This document shows, piece after piece, positions 26,061 to 33,981 of a stretch of DNA of 64,000 nt. The stretch is from Candidatus Competibacteraceae bacterium. Its GTDB lineage: Bacteria; Pseudomonadota; Gammaproteobacteria; Competibacterales; Competibacteraceae. Both the position numbers and the translations under genes were made by a program. Each line of letters opens with the position of its first letter. Within the stretch, counting starts at the first letter, position 1. Where the stretch lies: NCBI GenBank assembly GCA_016699715.1, contig CP065007.1:3496001-3560000 (forward strand), read 5' to 3'. The notes beneath the pieces are model-generated. The model ran no database searches. It was not told where the DNA came from and saw only the letters and a list, made by a program, of their open reading frames with translations.

Positions 26061-26564
26061 TCAGGCGCGCAGCGCCTTCTGCCCAAGGGCGATACCGGTG
26101 GCGCCGGAACGGACGACCTCGAGGATGGCTTCCTTCTCGATCGCGCGCAGGAAGTTATCCAGCTTGCTGCCGGTGCCGGTCAGTTCGATGGTGTAGGTCG
26201 CCTCGGTCACGTCGAGCACATGCCCGCCGAAAATGTCGGCCAGCCGCTTCATTTCGGCCCGTTGCTCGCCATTGGCCTTGGTTTTGACCAGCATCAACTC
26301 GCGTTCGATGGCGTCGGTTTCGCTCAGGTCGATCAGTTTGACCACGTCGATCAGCTTGTTGAGCTGCTTGACGATCTGCTCGATGATCTGCTCGTTGCCG
26401 TAGGTGACCAGAGTCAGCCGCGACAGGGTCGGGTCGTCGGTGGGCGCGACCGTCAGGCTTTCGATGTTGTAGCCGCGCGCCGAGAACAGGTTGGCCACCC
26501 GCGACAGGGCGCCGGCCTCGTTTTCCATCAGGATCGAAATCAAATGACGATTGTTGTTGTTCAC
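26061..26564 (-). CDS. ilvN: Acetolactate synthase small (regulatory) subunit
   Basis: This subunit activates the large subunit and confers valine feedback inhibition. The 167-residue protein has an N-terminal ACT domain (RHLISILMENEAGALSRVANLFSARGYNIESLTV) and a C-terminal ALS small-subunit domain (RAIEKEAILEVVRSGATGI), the long IlvH-type form. Its ATG overlaps the ilvB stop by four bases, which should couple synthesis of the two subunits. Confidence 0.93.
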   Translation of the reverse strand: MNNNNRHLISILMENEAGALSRVANLFSARGYNIESLTVAPTDDPTLSRLTLVTYGNEQIIEQIVKQLNKLIDVVKLIDLSETDAIERELMLVKTKANGEQRAEMKRLADIFGGHVLDVTEATYTIELTGTGSKLDNFLRAIEKEAILEVVRSGATGIALGQKALRA

Positions 26565-28306
26565 AGCAGCACCATCCCTTCGTCGTGGGTCGAGACCATT
26601 TCGTCGCGTTCGGCCAGCAGCATTTCGTTCTGGCCACCACCCGAGGGGATCATTGGGAACACGTTCTCGCCCTGATCAGTAATGAAGTCCAGAAACACCG
26701 TGCGATCCTTCATGGCGAACGCCTCGCGCAGCGCGCCTTCCACATCACCCGGTTTTTCGATGCGCATGCCGACATGGCCATAGGCCTCGGCCAGCATCAC
26801 GAAATTCGGCAGCGCTTCCATGTAGGTCATGCTATAGCGTTTCTGGTAGAAAAACTCCTGCCATTGCCGCACCATGCCGAGGTAGCCGTTATTCAGATTC
26901 ACGATCTTGACCGGCGTGTAGTACTGCTTCATGGTCGACAGTTCCTGCAGCATCATCTGAATGCTGCCGTCACCGGTGACGCAGGCCACGTCCTGATCAG
27001 GAAAGGCCAGCTTGGCGCCCATCGCCGCCGGTAGCCCGAAACCCATGGTGCCCAACCCGCCGGAGTTGATCCACTGCCGTGGCCGGTCGAACAGATAGTA
27101 CTGGGCCGCCCACATCTGATGCTGGCCGACATCGGAAGCGATGATGGCCTTGCCTTCGGTCACCTGGTACAGCTTCTGAATCACGTACTGCGGCTTGATC
27201 ACTTCATCGCTGTAACGGTAGCTCAGCGACTTCACGGCCCGCCACTCGTCGATTTGCCGCCACCAGCGGTCCAGCGCCTCGGCGTCGGGCTTGAGCTTTT
27301 CATCGCGGATGACGTTGATCATGCCGCGCAGCACGCTCGGCACCGAGCCGACAATGGGAATATCGACCTGGACGTTCTTGGAGATCGATGCCGGGTCGAT
27401 GTCTACATGGACGATCTTGGCCTCCGGGCAGAACTTATCGACCTTACCGGTGACCCGGTCGTCGAAGCGGGCGCCGATGGCGATCAACACATCGCAATGG
27501 TGCATCGCCATGTTGGCTTCATAGGTGCCGTGCATGCCCAACATGCCGATGAATTGCCGGTCGGTGGCCGGGTAGGCACCCAATCCCATCAGGGTGTTGG
27601 TGATTGGATAACCGAGCAACTGGGTGAGTTCGACCAGTTCCGGTGAGCCTTCGCTCAGAATCACCCCACCACCGGTATAAAGCATCGGCCGCTTGGCGGA
27701 CAGGATCAAATCCACCGCCTTGCGGATCTGGCCGGCGTGGCCCTTGACCGTCGGATTGTAGGAGCGCAGCTTGATTTTTTTCGGATAGTGAAATTCCGCC
27801 TTGCCGATGGTGATGTCCTTCGGCAGGTCGATCAACACCGGGCCGGGGCGGCCGGTGCTGGCGATATAGAAGGCTTTCTTGACGGTTTCGGCCAGATCCT
27901 TGATGTCCCTGACCAGGAAATTATGCTTGACGCAAGGCCGGGTGATGCCGACCGCGTCGACTTCCTGAAAAGCGTCGTTGCCGATCAGCGCCGTGGGCAC
28001 CTGACCGGAGAACACCACCAGCGGAATGGAATCCATGTAGGCGTCGGCGATGCCGGTAACGGCGTTGGTGACGCCGGGGCCGGAGGTGACCAGCACCACG
28101 CCGGTTTTGCCGCTGGCGCGGGCGTAACCTTCGGCGGCGTGGACAGCGGCCTGTTCGTGGCGGACCAGCACATGCTTGATGTGGTCCTGAGCGTACAGGG
28201 CGTCATAGATGTGAAGCACGGCGCCGCCCGGATAACCGAACATGCATTCGACGCCTTCTTCCTTGAGGCAACGGACGAGAATTTCAGCACCCGTGATGAG
28301 TTCCAT
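26561..28306 (-). CDS. ilvB: Acetolactate synthase large (catalytic) subunit
   Basis: This ThDP- and FAD-dependent enzyme makes acetolactate from pyruvate. The 581-residue protein shows the N-terminal GYPGGAVLHIYDAL, the catalytic glutamate in LVRHEQAAVHAAEGYAR, the central GIGARFDDRVTGK-like stretch (IGARFDDRVTG) and the ThDP-binding GDGSIQMMLQELSTMKQY with NNGYLGMVRQWQE. It is the first gene of ilvB-ilvN-ilvC. A short leucine-rich frame precedes it by 13 bp. An 11-bp direct repeat lies further upstream. Confidence 0.95.
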   Translation of the reverse strand: MELITGAEILVRCLKEEGVECMFGYPGGAVLHIYDALYAQDHIKHVLVRHEQAAVHAAEGYARASGKTGVVLVTSGPGVTNAVTGIADAYMDSIPLVVFSGQVPTALIGNDAFQEVDAVGITRPCVKHNFLVRDIKDLAETVKKAFYIASTGRPGPVLIDLPKDITIGKAEFHYPKKIKLRSYNPTVKGHAGQIRKAVDLILSAKRPMLYTGGGVILSEGSPELVELTQLLGYPITNTLMGLGAYPATDRQFIGMLGMHGTYEANMAMHHCDVLIAIGARFDDRVTGKVDKFCPEAKIVHVDIDPASISKNVQVDIPIVGSVPSVLRGMINVIRDEKLKPDAEALDRWWRQIDEWRAVKSLSYRYSDEVIKPQYVIQKLYQVTEGKAIIASDVGQHQMWAAQYYLFDRPRQWINSGGLGTMGFGLPAAMGAKLAFPDQDVACVTGDGSIQMMLQELSTMKQYYTPVKIVNLNNGYLGMVRQWQEFFYQKRYSMTYMEALPNFVMLAEAYGHVGMRIEKPGDVEGALREAFAMKDRTVFLDFITDQGENVFPMIPSGGGQNEMLLAERDEMVSTHDEGMVLL

Positions 28307-28647
28307 CAGCGTTCACTCCTCATGGCGAATCGGGGTTAAGAGATAGGTAAGGCAGCAGAACCATTCTTTCGCCGCAGTACGGGCGTATCATGGCCGGGTC
28401 CGTGCAGTGGTAGGCCGGGTCCGCGACAGGGCGGGGTGACCGCCGCGCGGTGGGGGTGGCGCCGGCGGGCGCAACCCGTCATGAAAGTCGCCGGTACGCG
28501 CTGGGCGCGGGTCTTGCTAGCCGCTTATACTACATAAACTTTATTTTTGAGCAAAATCCCGCCGTGCTGGCGGGGAATGGGCACGGGATGCCGGGCGCCC
28601 GGCGCGCTGTTTCCTCTCCGGTAATTCCAGGGTCGATTGGAGGCTGT
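28307..28647. promoter_or_regulatory. Divergent regulatory region between ilvB and the DUF4124 gene
   Basis: This 341-bp space holds the promoters of two divergent genes. The 11-mer ggccgggtccg occurs at 28392-28402 and 28413-28423, two helical turns apart, a spacing suited to a DNA-binding protein. On the minus strand, 28364-28320 encodes a 14-residue frame, MVLLPYLSLNPDSP, with four leucines and a valine. It ends 13 bp before the ilvB start. No terminator lies between, so classical attenuation is not supported. Confidence 0.35.
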
Positions 28648-29118
28648 ATGTCGAAACGAATGCGGTTATTGGTATTGGTGTTGGTTGGCTGCGGGATCGT
28701 CGCCACGGGGCAGGCGCAGCAGTTCATCTACAAATGGAACGACGAGCAGGGGCAGATACAGTACTCCGAGTTGCCGCCGCCGTCCGGTGTGCCCTATGAG
28801 ACGGTACGCAAGCCCGCCGGCTTCGGGCAGGAAAGCGGCCAGGCCCGCGATCTGGCCAAGGAACAGGAGGAATTGGCCAAAAAATTGGCCGAGGAAGAAG
28901 CCAAGACACAGCAGCAGCAGCAAGAACAGGCGCGGAAGGAGGAGGATGTGCGCGCCAAGAACTGCGAGATCGCCAAGAAAAATGTGGAAACGCTGCAGAG
29001 CGACCGGGCGGTGGTCAAGACCGATGCGCAGGGTAACAAGGTGGCACTCGACGCCCAGCAGCGCGCGACGGAATTGCAAAAGGCTCAGAAAGACCAGGAT
29101 TATTTCTGCAACCCCTGA
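28648..29118 (+). CDS. DUF4124-domain periplasmic protein
   Basis: The 156-residue protein has a signal peptide (RLLVLVLVGCGIVATGQAQ, cleaved near residue 24), a DUF4124 domain with IYKWNDEQGQIQYSELPP, and a charged, Gln/Glu/Lys-rich coiled-coil segment (about residues 75-115). It ends in FCNP with one further cysteine (KNCEIAK). Proteins of this kind are common in gammaproteobacteria; their role is unknown. The ATG at 28648 follows a ggagg ribosome site and gives a proper signal peptide. proS starts 28 bp downstream and may be cotranscribed. Confidence 0.85.
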   Translation: MSKRMRLLVLVLVGCGIVATGQAQQFIYKWNDEQGQIQYSELPPPSGVPYETVRKPAGFGQESGQARDLAKEQEELAKKLAEEEAKTQQQQQEQARKEEDVRAKNCEIAKKNVETLQSDRAVVKTDAQGNKVALDAQQRATELQKAQKDQDYFCNP

Positions 29119-29146
29119 TCCATCGACTCATCAATAAGGCCGATTC

Positions 29147-30865
29147 ATGCGCGTATCCCGCTTTCCGTTATTCACCGTCAAGGAAACTCCGGCCGACGCC
29201 GAGGTTGTCAGCCATCAGCTCATGTTGCGAGCAGGCCTGATTCGCAAGCTCGCCGCCGGTATCTACACCTGGCTGCCGTTGGGCCTGCGTGTGCTGCGCA
29301 AGACCGAGGCGGTGGTGCGCGAGGAAATGAACCAGGCCGGCGCGCTGGAATTGTCCATGCCCGCCGTCCAGCCCGCCGAACTGTGGCAGGAATCCGGCCG
29401 CTGGCGGAAGTACGGCCCGGAGTTGTTGCGGATCAAGGATCGGCACGAACGCGATTTCTGCTTCGGTCCGACTCACGAGGAAGTGATCACCGATCTGTTT
29501 CGCCGCGAGATCAAAAGTTACAAGCAACTGCCGGTCAACTTCTACCAGATCCAGACCAAGTTCCGCGACGAAGTCAGGCCGCGATTTGGGGTGATGCGGG
29601 CCCGCGAGTTCCTGATGAAGGACGCTTATTCCTTTCATCTGGACCCCGCCTCGTTGCAGGAAACCTATGAGCGGATGTATGACGCCTACTCGCGCATCTT
29701 CACCCGGTTGGGGCTGCGGTTTCGCGCGGTGCTGGCCGATACCGGTAGCATCGGCGGCGCGCATTCCCACGAATTTCATGTGCTGGCCGAGTCCGGCGAG
29801 GACGCCATCGCCTTTTCCGACGTTGGCGACTACGCCGCCAACGTCGAACTGGCCGAAGCGTTGGCCCCGCCCGGCGAGCGTCCGGCGCCGGCCGAGGCGT
29901 TGACGCGCACGCATACCCCCGGAGTCAAGACCATCGCCGAGCTATGCGATTTCCTCAAGGTTCCCGCCGAGCGGACAGTGAAGGCGGTGGTGGTCGAGGG
30001 CGAGGACGGGCAGCCGGTGTTGCTGCTGGTGCGTGGCGACCACGAAGTGAATACGATCAAGGCCGAAAAACTGCCACAGGTGAAGGCGCCGTTGGCTTTC
30101 GCCAGTCCCGAGGCGATCCGGGCGGCATTTGGCGCCAATCCCGGCTCGCTCGGCGCGGTCGGTTTCGACGGTGTGGTGATCGCCGACCGCACTGTGGCGA
30201 ACATGGCCGATATGGTGGCTGGCGCGAACCAGGACGACTGGCATCTGACGGGCGTCAATTTCGGCCGCGACTGCCCGGAACCGCTAGTCGCCGACATCCG
30301 TAGCGTGGTCCAGGGCGACCCCAGCCCCGACGAACAGGGTACGCTGGCTATCGCTCGCGGCATCGAGGTCGGCCATATCTTTCAACTTGGCCGCAAGTAC
30401 AGCGCCGCCATGCAGGCCGAGGTACTCGGCGAGGATGGCCAGCCGGCAACCGTCACCATGGGTTGCTACGGTATCGGAGTATCGCGAGTGGTGGCGGCGG
30501 CCATCGAGCAGAACCACGACGAGCGCGGTATCGTCTGGCCGGCGGCGATGACCCCGTTTCAGGTGGCGCTGCTGCCAATTGGCGCGGCGCGCTCGGCGGC
30601 GGTACGCGAGGCCACCGAGGCGCTGTATCGGGAACTGGTGGCCGCGGGTATCGAGGTCTTGCTGGACGACCGAGATGCCCGGCCCGGTGTCATGTTCGCC
30701 GACATGGAATTGATCGGCATCCCGCATCGCGTGGTGGTTAGCGAGCGAAACTTGGCCGCCGGTCAGGTGGAGTACCGCGGTCGGCGTGATCCGGACCACA
30801 CGCGGGTGGCGCGAGCGGAATTGCTCGGCTGGTTGCGGGAGCGGCTGACGGTGGAGCAGCATTAG
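29147..30865 (+). CDS. proS: Prolyl-tRNA synthetase
   Basis: ProS charges tRNA-Pro and edits mischarged alanine. The 572-residue bacterial-type protein has class II motif 2 (FRDEVRPRFGVMRAREFLMKDAY split over residues 140-165), the motif 1 region GAGIYTWLPLG-like (AAGIYTWLPLGLRVL), the inserted YbaK-like editing domain (about 225-380, with VKAVVVEGEDGQPVLLLVRGDHEVN), motif 3 GCYGIGVSRVVAAAIEQNHD and a C-terminal anticodon-binding domain. Its stop codon lies inside an 11-bp tandem repeat. Confidence 0.95.
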   Translation: MRVSRFPLFTVKETPADAEVVSHQLMLRAGLIRKLAAGIYTWLPLGLRVLRKTEAVVREEMNQAGALELSMPAVQPAELWQESGRWRKYGPELLRIKDRHERDFCFGPTHEEVITDLFRREIKSYKQLPVNFYQIQTKFRDEVRPRFGVMRAREFLMKDAYSFHLDPASLQETYERMYDAYSRIFTRLGLRFRAVLADTGSIGGAHSHEFHVLAESGEDAIAFSDVGDYAANVELAEALAPPGERPAPAEALTRTHTPGVKTIAELCDFLKVPAERTVKAVVVEGEDGQPVLLLVRGDHEVNTIKAEKLPQVKAPLAFASPEAIRAAFGANPGSLGAVGFDGVVIADRTVANMADMVAGANQDDWHLTGVNFGRDCPEPLVADIRSVVQGDPSPDEQGTLAIARGIEVGHIFQLGRKYSAAMQAEVLGEDGQPATVTMGCYGIGVSRVVAAAIEQNHDERGIVWPAAMTPFQVALLPIGAARSAAVREATEALYRELVAAGIEVLLDDRDARPGVMFADMELIGIPHRVVVSERNLAAGQVEYRGRRDPDHTRVARAELLGWLRERLTVEQH

Positions 30866-30918
30866 AGCGGCGAGAGAGCGGCGAGAGAGCGGCGAGAGAG
30901 CGGCGAGAGAGCGGCGAG
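30864..30918. repeat. Five tandem copies of an 11-bp unit at the end of proS
   Basis: The unit agagcggcgag is repeated five times without a mismatch. The first copy contains the last two bases of the proS stop codon. Tandem arrays like this change copy number by slippage. It lies just upstream of the DnaA-box cluster. Confidence 0.8.
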
Positions 30919-30943
30919 GGCATGCCGTGGAAGGATATGCGGA

Positions 30944-31164
30944 GTTATCCACAGAACCTGTGGATAACTCTGTGGATAACTTTCGCTCTATGGACCTAAC
31001 TCCGCGTCGTGAATAGAAGAATGACAGTTTGATGACTTTTTGACCAGCTCATGGTTTCTTTATTATCAATTAGTTATGTTGATAACTGGAGTCTGATGAG
31101 GAATTTATGCCGAAATGGCGAGCGGCAATCGCCAAGAAAGGAAGGCGCATAAGCCTGTGGATAA
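30944..31164. promoter_or_regulatory. Cluster of four consensus DnaA boxes; candidate origin or DnaA-binding locus
   Basis: Perfect TTATCCACA boxes occur at 30945-30953 (plus strand), 30959-30967, 30971-30979 and 31156-31164 (minus strand). The first two form a palindrome, gttatccacag-aac-ctgtggataac (30944-30968). The space between the third and fourth boxes is AT-rich (31025-31085). All lie in the 335-bp non-coding gap between the convergent proS and acyP genes. Four 9-of-9 matches in 221 bp are well beyond chance. dnaA, dnaN and mnmG are not nearby, so the site may be oriC, a secondary origin-like site or a DnaA-titration locus. Confidence 0.6.
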
Positions 31165-31200
31165 GTCAAGCTTTCTTAAAATAAAAAAATTGTTTTCCGT

Positions 31201-31488
31201 CTAGTCAATCCGAAAATCGTGAAAATCCTGATAGGGCAATATTTCGCAATGGACGTCAGTGACTCGGGCGAATTGCGGGCCTTGCCACAGCCAGTTGCGT
31301 AGAGCGATAACCGCTCTTTCTTCCCCGCAGACCAATACCTCCACCCGTCGATCCGGCAGGTTGCGCACAGAGCCGTTGACGCCCAACCCCCAGGCTTTTT
31401 CAGCGGTGGCATAACGGAAGCCGACGCCCTGAACGCGGCCGGTCACATGGCAGTGGAGGCACAGGGTTTTCAAGGCGCTTCCTCCCAA
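31201..31488 (-). CDS. acyP: Acylphosphatase
   Basis: This small enzyme hydrolyses acylphosphates. The 95-residue protein has the phosphate loop with the catalytic arginine, GRVQGVGFRYAT, and the catalytic asparagine in GSVRNLPDRRVEV, with the usual ferredoxin-like length. An in-frame TTG 15 bp further in would give MKTLCLHC..., a more typical N-terminus, so the start is uncertain. It lies 6 bp downstream of the TlpA-like gene. Confidence 0.9.
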   Translation of the reverse strand: MGGSALKTLCLHCHVTGRVQGVGFRYATAEKAWGLGVNGSVRNLPDRRVEVLVCGEERAVIALRNWLWQGPQFARVTDVHCEILPYQDFHDFRID

Positions 31489-31494
31489 ATCGGG

Positions 31495-32079
31495 CTAGCG
31501 AGACGAACCGCCGGCCGATTCCAGTTCGGCCAACCGCTCCGCGAGCATGGCGGCGTTCACGGTGCCCAAGTGGGTATCGACGAGTTCCCCGGCGGGTGAA
31601 ATCAGGAATGTGGTGGGCAAGCCCTTCAGCTCAAATCCGGGCAGAGGCTCCCCGCCGCTCAGCGCGACGGGGAAGGTGATGGCCAGTCGTTCGACAAAGG
31701 CACGGATTTCGGAGGGGGCAATATCCTCAAAATTGACGCCGACCACGGTGGCGCGTTCGTGGTGCTGCTCGTGAAACGTCTGTAATTCCGGCATTTCCAA
31801 CAGACAAGGCGTGCACCAGGTTGCCCAGAAATTGACGATGACCCACCGGCCGCGGAAATCGGCCAGTCGTACCGGCTGGCCGTCTATGCCGGGCTGGGTA
31901 AAGTCCATGCCTTGCGCGCGGGAGAGAGGGTTCAACGCCAGCAATGCCAGCAGTAACAGCGTCGGCCGGAAATCGGTCCGATAAGAGCGACATGAGGCGA
32001 TGGGGGGCACTGGGAATCTCGGTTTCGGGGCTCCGTGTGGAGCGGCAAGTCTAGGGAGAGTCCGATCGAACCGCGGCAT
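31495..32079 (-). CDS. TlpA-like thiol-disulfide oxidoreductase
   Basis: The protein has an N-terminal hydrophobic segment (TLLLLALLAL) that acts as signal or anchor, followed by a thioredoxin fold with the active site WCTPC (ATWCTPCLLEMPEL) and the cis-proline loop KGLPTTFLI. It is probably periplasmic and reduces disulfides, for example in cytochrome c maturation. The ATG at 32079 (194 residues) is chosen because the only longer start (32145) would overlap the DUF4398 gene much further; the true start remains uncertain. Confidence 0.8.
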   Translation of the reverse strand: MPRFDRTLPRLAAPHGAPKPRFPVPPIASCRSYRTDFRPTLLLLALLALNPLSRAQGMDFTQPGIDGQPVRLADFRGRWVIVNFWATWCTPCLLEMPELQTFHEQHHERATVVGVNFEDIAPSEIRAFVERLAITFPVALSGGEPLPGFELKGLPTTFLISPAGELVDTHLGTVNAAMLAERLAELESAGGSSR

Positions 32080-32356
32080 CGCGTACCGCATCCTCTCGGG
32101 CCTTGATCGCTTCGTCGCGTGCGTCCAGGGCATACCGACGTGCATCTTCGTAGGCGCCCGTTTCCAAATGCGCTTGGGCTTTTTGCAGCAGAATCCAGGC
32201 CGCCTGCAAGGCGTTGGGCGCGCGCCGCGCCGCGCCGCTGGCCTCGGCCGACCAAATAGCCTGTCGGGCGTCGCTCATCTCTTGCACGGGGGCGCTCGCG
32301 CAAGCGGCCAGCGCCAATACCGTAACAATCAACAGGGTGGATCCGCGAGTGGACAA
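32051..32356 (-). CDS. DUF4398-domain lipoprotein
   Basis: The 101-residue protein has a lipoprotein signal, LLIVTVLALAAC, with the lipidated cysteine at about residue 19, followed by a helical domain rich in Ala, Arg and Glu (DARQAIWSAEASGAARRAPNALQ, in part). Such DUF4398 lipoproteins often accompany OmpA-like or envelope proteins; the function is unknown. It slightly overlaps the TlpA-like gene downstream. Confidence 0.78.
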   Translation of the reverse strand: MSTRGSTLLIVTVLALAACASAPVQEMSDARQAIWSAEASGAARRAPNALQAAWILLQKAQAHLETGAYEDARRYALDARDEAIKAREDAVRDAAVRSDSP

Positions 32357-32541
32357 TGCTTTGAATCTGAGAAGGCGGCAGGCTACTGGGCCTGGCTAGT
32401 AAAACGATGAATTCACTACGTAAACTAGCACTGGTTGTCGAAGTCGTCAAGCCAGTGCGGAAGAGAGAGGCGCCCGATGAACGCAATGCGATTCCGTTGT
32501 GTCGGGTAAACTTATCGCTGAAAGTCCAAGGTGTGGAAAAC

Positions 32542-33138
32542 ATGGCGGAAATATTGATCTTGTACTACAGCCGCACTGGAGGCACCGCCGAGATGGCGCG
32601 CCAAGTGGCTCGGGGCGTGGAGGAAGTGGAAGGCATGATAGCTCGGTTGCGTACCGTACCCGCGGTTTCGACGGTTTGCGAGGCGGTCGAAGACGAAATT
32701 CCAAGCGATGGATCGCCGTATGCGAGTCTGGACGATCTGCGGGAGTGCGTCGGCCTGGCTTTGGGTAGTCCGACCCGTTTCGGCAATATGGCGGCACCGC
32801 TCAAGTACTTTCTGGATTCCACGGGAGGGCTCTGGCTGGCGGGGGCGCTGGCGGGAAAACCGGCGGCGGTATTCGCTTCGGTCTCGACCTTGCACGGCGG
32901 TCACGAATCCACTTTGCTGAGCATGATGCTACCGTTGCTACATCACGGGATGCTGTTGGTGGGGATCCCTTTCACGGAGGCGGCGTTGCATGAAACCCGC
33001 GGCGGCGGAACGCCTTACGGCCCGAGTCACTGGTCCGGGCCGGAATCCAACGCCGTGCTGACCGCCGAGGAAAAACGGTTGTGTCGCGCTTTGGGTCAGC
33101 GGTTGGCGCGGATCGCGCGGCGATTGGAGGCAGCGTGA
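32542..33138 (+). CDS. wrbA: NAD(P)H:quinone oxidoreductase, WrbA type
   Basis: This flavodoxin-like enzyme reduces quinones by two electrons, protecting against oxidative stress. The 198-residue protein has the FMN loop YYSRTGGTAEMARQVARGVEE, GSPTRFGNMAAPLKYFLD and GGGTPYGPSHWSG, as in WrbA. The ATG at 32542 starts exactly at the family N-terminus; upstream in-frame codons are unrelated. Its stop overlaps the GTG start of the next gene. Confidence 0.92.
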   Translation: MAEILILYYSRTGGTAEMARQVARGVEEVEGMIARLRTVPAVSTVCEAVEDEIPSDGSPYASLDDLRECVGLALGSPTRFGNMAAPLKYFLDSTGGLWLAGALAGKPAAVFASVSTLHGGHESTLLSMMLPLLHHGMLLVGIPFTEAALHETRGGGTPYGPSHWSGPESNAVLTAEEKRLCRALGQRLARIARRLEAA

Positions 33139-33569
33139 GCCGATTTTGGGGTGGGGTTGCATTAACGGGTTACTTCGGCCTGTTCGGCGTGTTGTTGCTT
33201 TGGTATGCCTGGTTGGAGCCGTCGAGCCGGTTGCCGATCGCTTTGGTGTTGATCCTGCTGGTGGGGCCGCTGCTGGTGCCTTTGCGAGGCCTGCTGCACG
33301 GCCGCCCTTATACCCATGCCTGGACCAGTTTCCTCGCGCTGTTTTATTTTGCGGCCGGGGTTTTCAATGTTGCGGGACCCATGGTTCATCCTTGGATGGC
33401 ATGGCTCGAAATCGGATTTAGCGTGTTGCTGTTTTTGGGCGCGGTTCTGTATGCTCGCTCCCGATCCCGGGAGTGGCGAGCGGCGGCCAGCGGGCTGATC
33501 GTTGCTCCCGCCGCTCACGTTGTTCGGCTTGAGAGCGGCGCGTCCAGGGTAAAACCCAAGGAGCGATGA
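33135..33569 (+). CDS. DUF2069 membrane protein
   Basis: The 144-residue protein has four hydrophobic segments (for example ALVLILLVGPLLVPLRGLL and SFLALFYFAAGVFNV) and the motif HAWTSFLALFYF...PWMAWLEI, typical of DUF2069 inner-membrane proteins. These very often follow wrbA in proteobacteria, as here. The start is a GTG at 33135, supported by a GTGA overlap with the wrbA stop. Function unknown. Confidence 0.85.
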   Translation: MSRFWGGVALTGYFGLFGVLLLWYAWLEPSSRLPIALVLILLVGPLLVPLRGLLHGRPYTHAWTSFLALFYFAAGVFNVAGPMVHPWMAWLEIGFSVLLFLGAVLYARSRSREWRAAASGLIVAPAAHVVRLESGASRVKPKER

Positions 33570-33659
33570 ACCCCACGGTCCTGGCGTGGTCCATATTGCT
33601 GGCATGGTCTACATTGCTTGTAAAGATTCAATTAACCATGTTAGCATGACCAACTCTGG

Positions 33660-33736
<77 letters not shown>

Positions 33737-33744
33737 AATTCCAA

Positions 33745-33769
33745 GGAAGCCCGTCAAGGGCTTTTTTTA
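33745..33769 (+). terminator. Rho-independent terminator after tRNA-fMet
   Basis: The stem agccc-gtcaa-gggct is followed by seven Ts, 9 bp after the tRNA CCA. It would end or attenuate transcription of the tRNA before rimP. A near-duplicate gtcaggcgcgttc pair follows at 33779-33810. Confidence 0.8.
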
Positions 33770-33943
33770 TGGGGCTGCGTCAGGCGCGTTCAAAGTCAGG
33801 CGCGTTCGAACTGATAAATCGGCGGATCGGCAAGACGGATGCCCACCGGGACTGATGGAGAAGACGGCGCACACGGATAGGCGATGGAACTACCCCAGCT
33901 TGTGTTTTTTTGTGCCGTGAGGGATCAGGCAGATTGGCGAACG

Positions 33944-33967
33944 AAGTGGGCCGCTGGCCCACTTTTT
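33944..33967 (+). terminator. Terminator-like hairpin just upstream of rimP
   Basis: The sequence gtgggcc-gct-ggcccac is followed by ttttta, 15 bp before the rimP start. Its place between an initiator tRNA and rimP-nusA suggests an attenuator; in E. coli this operon's leader also holds terminators and is controlled by NusA. Confidence 0.6.
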
Positions 33968-33981
33968 ATTTGGTGATCGAG

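Noticed and set aside
28307..28647. Classical transcription attenuator before ilvB
   Set aside because: No terminator hairpin lies between the short leucine-rich frame and the ilvB start.
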